Below are positions 60,549-64,000 of a stretch of 64,000 bases of DNA, piece after piece (position 1 is the first letter of the stretch; every line of letters starts with the position of its first letter). The notes beneath the pieces were generated by a model that did no database searches, was not told the origin of the DNA, and saw only the letters and a program-made list of their open reading frames with translations. A program made the position numbers and the translations under genes. Source of the stretch: Arthrobacter oryzae. Its GTDB lineage: Bacteria; Actinomycetota; Actinomycetes; Actinomycetales; Micrococcaceae. The stretch lies in assembly GCF_030718995.1 (NCBI RefSeq), contig NZ_CP132204.1, positions 186,001 through 250,000 of the forward strand, given 5' to 3'.

Positions 60549-61544
60549 GTGACCATCATCGACAACGCCGTGTATGTGAACGGCCACCGGACCGCCGAGC
60601 CACACAACCTTGAGCAGACGTTCGAGACGCTGGCAGACCATGGCGGCATGGCCTGGATCGGACTGTACCGGCCCACAGAGTCCGAAATGTCTGCGGTCGC
60701 TGAGGAGTTCGGACTCCACCTGCTCGCTGTCGAGGATGCCATTTCGGCCCACCAGCGTCCCAAGCTGGAACGCTATGACGACGTCCTCTTCACCGTGCTC
60801 CGCCCTGCGCGGTACCTCGACGAAACGGAAACGGTCGAGTTCGGCGAACTGCACGTCTTCACGGGCAAGAACTTCGTGATCACGGTCCGGCACGCGGAGA
60901 CAGCCGGCGTGGCCCAGGTGCGGCAGCGGCTGGAGGGCCGTCCCGAGCTCCTGTGCCACGGCCCGGAAGCCGTGCTCTACGCCCTGATGGACCAGGTGGT
61001 GGACGACTATGTTCCCGTGGTTGCCGGCCTGGAGAACGACATTGACGAGATCGAGGACCAGCTGTTCAGCGGGGATTCCGCGGTCTCACGCCGCATTTAC
61101 GAACTGGCCCGCGAAGTGATCCAGTTCCAGCGGGCCATCCATCCGCTGCCGGGAATGATGCAGCTGCTCCGGCGCGGATTCGACAAATACGAAATAAACA
61201 CGGACCTGCAACACCACCTCCGCGACGTCGAGGACCACGTGGAACGGCTGATTTCCCGCGCCGACACCTTCCGCGACATCCTCCAGAATGCGCTCACCCT
61301 GGACGGCACGCTGACCGCCAACCGGCAGAACGAGGCAAGCGCCAAGCAGAACGAGCAGGTCAAGAAGATCTCGTCCTGGGCGGCAATTTTCTTCGCGCCG
61401 TCCTTCGTGGCCGGGGTCTACGGCATGAACTTCGACCACATGCCCGAACTGCACTGGACACTCGGGTATCCCCTGTCGATCGCCATGATGGCGGGGACGG
61501 CGGCTCTGATGTACGTCATTTTCAAACGCAAGGGCTGGCTCTAG
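60549..61544 (+). CDS. corA: CorA-family magnesium/cobalt transporter
   Basis: A 331-residue CorA. The soluble alpha/beta N-terminal domain is followed by long helices, then two C-terminal membrane segments (about 273-293 and 303-324). The selectivity motif GMN (292-294) sits in VYGMNFDHMPELHW, and the basic tail KRKGWL ends the protein. It forms a pentameric Mg2+ channel. The start is GTG. It follows the Lrp gene and precedes the ZapE-C-like gene, apparently in one transcript. Confidence 0.94.
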   Translation: MTIIDNAVYVNGHRTAEPHNLEQTFETLADHGGMAWIGLYRPTESEMSAVAEEFGLHLLAVEDAISAHQRPKLERYDDVLFTVLRPARYLDETETVEFGELHVFTGKNFVITVRHAETAGVAQVRQRLEGRPELLCHGPEAVLYALMDQVVDDYVPVVAGLENDIDEIEDQLFSGDSAVSRRIYELAREVIQFQRAIHPLPGMMQLLRRGFDKYEINTDLQHHLRDVEDHVERLISRADTFRDILQNALTLDGTLTANRQNEASAKQNEQVKKISSWAAIFFAPSFVAGVYGMNFDHMPELHWTLGYPLSIAMMAGTAALMYVIFKRKGWL

Positions 61545-61555
61545 GAGCCATGGGC

Positions 61556-62077
61556 ATGACCGGTTCATCGTCTCGAGGCGAGTACCCTGGCGCCGAGCAC
61601 CCATCGGCTGGCGCCCCGCAGCCCGCTACCCGGCCGGGCAGGATCCTCATCCCAGGCACAGCCCGCCAACTGGGCACGTTCGGTTTGTTCGTGCCGGCAG
61701 CCGGCCAGCGGCGGATCGTGGAGGTGTCCGGCCATCCGCTGGAGGTGAAAAGCGCCGAAGGGGATCTCTTGTGGATCAGCTTCCAGGAACTTACGGACTG
61801 CCCGGCTACTGCCCTGGACTTCGCCTCCCTGGCCGCCCGGTTCGGGGAATGGGTAGTGGACGGTGTCCCTGATCCGGCCGCGGCCGGGACTCCCGGGTGG
61901 AATTCGCCGCAGTGGAAACGGCTCCTGGCGGTGGTGGACGTCCTGTTTGCTGCTGACGTGACCGTGTTCCTCATCGGTAAGGCGCTTCCGGACTTCGGCG
62001 CGGACAGCCCCTTGTCCTTGCTGCTACGCGTGGAGTCGGACGAAGAACTCCCGGCGGGGCATTCGTCCGGCAGTTAG
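61556..62077 (+). CDS. ZapE C-terminal-like protein without ATPase domain
   Basis: A 173-residue protein. After a 25-residue low-complexity tail, residues about 30-160 resemble the C-terminal part of AFG1/ZapE ATPases: a strand pair near RRIVEVSG, LLWISFQELTDCPATALDFA (like the F..LC......DY block), WVVDGVPDP (like dVP) and LLAVVDVLFAADVTVFL (like the final ALVDexY..xVxL block). No Walker A or B is present. The ATG at 61556 sits 8 bases after AGGAG; 61550 is too close. Its stop overlaps the convergent phosphotransferase stop by four bases. It could be a degenerate or specialised ZapE relative. Assignment by eye only. Confidence 0.6.
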   Translation: MTGSSSRGEYPGAEHPSAGAPQPATRPGRILIPGTARQLGTFGLFVPAAGQRRIVEVSGHPLEVKSAEGDLLWISFQELTDCPATALDFASLAARFGEWVVDGVPDPAAAGTPGWNSPQWKRLLAVVDVLFAADVTVFLIGKALPDFGADSPLSLLLRVESDEELPAGHSSGS

Positions 62078-64000
62078 TCCCGCCCGGACTGGACGATGGT
62101 CACGGTGCCGGCGCCGCCGTCGACCTCTATCTGCTGCCCGCTCGCGATCCGGCGGGTCGCCACCCCCGTACCCAGCACCGCCGGGATGCCGTATTCCCTG
62201 GCCACAATGGAGCCGTGGCTCAGCGGACCGCCAACATCCGTGACCACGGCCGAGGCCATGGCGAACAGCGGGGTCCAGGCCGGAGTGGTGATGCGGGCCA
62301 CCAGCACCTCCCCCGGCTGCATCCGGGAGAAGTCCTCGGGTCCGGCCAGCACGCGGGCCGGAGCGGTAACCCGCCCCTGGCTGGCGGCCACACCCTTGAT
62401 GGTGTTCCCCTGCTGGTCCTGTGACCCTTCCGGCATCATCCCGGCGAGTGAGCGCTGCAGCCACCGGATCTCCGGCAGCATTTGCGGGGCGGTGGCATTG
62501 CGCTGCCCCCGCCAGCGCAGCTTCCGCTCGTTGATTGCCCCGGCCAGGACCGGCTGCCCGGCCCCCGTAATCGCCGCCGGACTGCTCGCTGCAGCCAGGC
62601 CGAATTCGACGGCGCTGCTGACTTCGTGGTGACGGAGCCAGAACACGTCCCCGGGGCTGGTGATGAGTCCGGCAGCGGCCAGCCGCCGTCCCAGTTCGTG
62701 CAACATGCGCCGCATCAGCGGCCAGCCAAGTCCGACGTCGGCGAGCGCGTCCTCCCGGATCGGCGCCGGGCCCTGCGCCCACCGCAGCAAACGCGCGAAG
62801 GCTGCCCTGCGGACCGGGTGCAGCCGCGCCAGTATTCCGGCGGTGCTTTCCTCGCGGCGTGCTGCCGCCATTTCCTGCCGCCGGTGCGGGTCGTTGCCCT
62901 GTCCGCGCAGGTAGAACTTCAGCGTGTCAATCAGCGGGGCGGGGTCGTCCGCGGGTACGGGGTTGATGAAGTCCAGGTTGTAGACCGTATGCCCGAAGCG
63001 GTCCAAATGGAGCTGGAACCGGTGTGCCCACTCCCGCCACAAGCCGGGACCCATTCCGGCCGGTGCCGTCCCCGATAGCTGGGCGTCGATGAGGGATCCG
63101 GTGGGCGTCGCCAGGATGGCCGTTGCGAGCCCCGGGACCCCGCGCGACCACCCGGCAAGGTCGAAGAGTGCTTTTTCTGCCCGGATGGGTTCGCTGTCAT
63201 AGCCCAGCAGGAATGTCGCTGCCGGCGGATCGCCGGCCTGCCGGACCAACTTGTCGTAGAACTTCTGGAAAGCGAGTTCGCTTGACGTCGCGACGGGGAT
63301 GATGGACTGGACTGCTGTGTAGTACACCGTGCCCGCATCAAGAAGGGCTGAGATCCCTTCCAGCAGCTCCTCCCCGGTCAGATCCGCGACAGGCTTTGCC
63401 GACCAGGATTCCACCACGGCCACGTAGCGCGGATGCGAATAGTCGCGCCAGCCCTGGATTCCCATGTGGGCTTCGCCCCGGATAAGGGCGCGTACAGCCG
63501 CCGGCGTCTTGCCCACCAGCCGCCACAAAGCAGCGGTCCGATAGTAGTAGTAGGCGTAACCGTTGACGGCCGGCAGGCCCAGGTCGCCTGTGCGGAGGCT
63601 GCTCTTGCCGAATGCCTCATCCAGCAGGGCATTCAGCGAGCGCGAGACCGAACCGTCGATGAGGTCGGCAAACAACGGCGAGAGCGGATCGGGAAGCTGT
63701 TCCACGATGCTCGCCCGGAAATAGAGCCCCTTCGGGTAGGGCACGCTCCAGTCGCGCGGCGTTTCCCCCGCGGGCTCGGGCAGGGCGGTGATGGGCCGTG
63801 ATTGAAGGATGAAGAATTCGCCATCAGCCCGCGCCCACTCGATGTCCTGCGGGGAGCCGAAATGCTGCGAGATACGTGCTCCGTAGGCCGCCAGGGCTGC
63901 TGCCGCGGCGTCGTCCAGTACGGGTTGGTGCCGGCGGGCTGCAGGCACCGGCTCCTCGTGCGTGCCACGGTCGGCGTACGTGGTCATGACCGCTTTGTCC
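62074..64000 (-). CDS. PEP-synthase/rifampin phosphotransferase-like protein, 3' part
   Basis: About 641 residues of a larger enzyme whose 5' part is beyond the right edge; the frame is open to base 64000 (DKAVMTTYADR). It begins at the end of the ATP-binding PPDK-N domain (GSPQDIEWARADGEFFILQS then RPIT). A long helical domain follows. The C-terminal PEP-utilizer swivelling domain has GGPLSHGSIVAREYGIPAVL, whose His is codon 62215-62217. This domain order matches rifampin phosphotransferases and related PEP-synthase-like proteins. Antibiotic inactivation is only one possibility, since many relatives are uncharacterised. Confidence 0.82.
   Translation of the reverse strand, partial: DKAVMTTYADRGTHEEPVPAARRHQPVLDDAAAAALAAYGARISQHFGSPQDIEWARADGEFFILQSRPITALPEPAGETPRDWSVPYPKGLYFRASIVEQLPDPLSPLFADLIDGSVSRSLNALLDEAFGKSSLRTGDLGLPAVNGYAYYYYRTAALWRLVGKTPAAVRALIRGEAHMGIQGWRDYSHPRYVAVVESWSAKPVADLTGEELLEGISALLDAGTVYYTAVQSIIPVATSSELAFQKFYDKLVRQAGDPPAATFLLGYDSEPIRAEKALFDLAGWSRGVPGLATAILATPTGSLIDAQLSGTAPAGMGPGLWREWAHRFQLHLDRFGHTVYNLDFINPVPADDPAPLIDTLKFYLRGQGNDPHRRQEMAAARREESTAGILARLHPVRRAAFARLLRWAQGPAPIREDALADVGLGWPLMRRMLHELGRRLAAAGLITSPGDVFWLRHHEVSSAVEFGLAAASSPAAITGAGQPVLAGAINERKLRWRGQRNATAPQMLPEIRWLQRSLAGMMPEGSQDQQGNTIKGVAASQGRVTAPARVLAGPEDFSRMQPGEVLVARITTPAWTPLFAMASAVVTDVGGPLSHGSIVAREYGIPAVLGTGVATRRIASGQQIEVDGGAGTVTIVQSGRD

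Noticed and set aside
1..64000. tRNA, rRNA, CRISPR, insertion sequence and phage genes
   Set aside because: I looked for cloverleaf arms with a conserved T-loop, rRNA signatures, regularly spaced repeats and transposase or integrase motifs, and found none in the gaps or frames.

Overview
The window is about 64 kb of high-GC, densely packed bacterial chromosome. It reads as a Micrococcaceae actinobacterium of the Arthrobacter/Pseudarthrobacter type. This rests on codon bias, frequent GTG/TTG starts, a gluABCD glutamate transporter, the actinobacterial class of DapD, a 7Fe ferredoxin next to dapC, and a sigE locus (mrp, tatB, ZAS anti-sigma, sigE, O-methyltransferase) whose order matches the Mycobacterium sigE region. 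The genus is an inference from gene content. I see no rRNA, tRNA, CRISPR array, insertion sequence or prophage gene. Both ends cut a gene: mrp on the left and a PEP-utilizing phosphotransferase on the right.

Layout. 0-4 kb: envelope-stress locus (mrp, tatB, anti-sigma, sigE, O-methyltransferase, DUF3117). 4-7 kb: an operon of a LOG-family hydrolase, a membrane-anchored DivIVA-domain protein and a PIG-V-like mannosyltransferase. 7-10 kb: gluABCD. 10-19 kb: lysine/peptidoglycan and central metabolism (dapE and dapD divergent, a lysozyme-like membrane protein, TetR, galE, gltA, dapC, fdxA). 19-23 kb: typA and an SGNH lipoprotein. 23-36 kb: two adjacent peptide ABC importers, each with a lipoprotein, two permeases and a double-domain ATPase; a PH-domain membrane protein lies antisense inside one of them. 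36-44 kb: housekeeping genes (ychF, rmuC, ispH, xseA, xseB, PPK2, aminotransferase). 44-48 kb: an osmoprotectant ABC operon. 48-54 kb: rsgA with an upstream small ORF, pirin, an N-acetylglucosamine-kinase-like gene and nitronate monooxygenase. 54-60 kb: regulator/transporter or regulator/enzyme pairs (LysR-MFS, Lrp-MetB family, ArsR-small protein, MFS-Lrp). 60-64 kb: corA, a protein resembling the C-terminal part of ZapE, and the partial phosphotransferase.

How it works together. The dap genes supply diaminopimelate, galE a sugar nucleotide, and the PIG-V-like and DivIVA proteins plausibly act at the envelope. The four ABC operons cover glutamate, peptides and osmolytes. In the three importers whose binding-protein gene precedes a permease gene, a hairpin separates the two, which fits excess production of binding protein.

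The most notable structure is regulatory. At least ten genes start 6 or 7 bases after a TANNNT hexamer, which is what leaderless mRNAs look like, and dapE and dapD form a nearly symmetric back-to-back pair of such promoters. An ArsR-type gene has four copies of TTTGCAA over its -35 and spacer. Other second-look items are a peptide permease with about 170 extra membrane residues, a 25-residue ORF ahead of rsgA, a 16-bp x3 repeat ahead of xseA, and an orphan ZapE-C-like protein. I do not see an unmistakable new multi-gene system.
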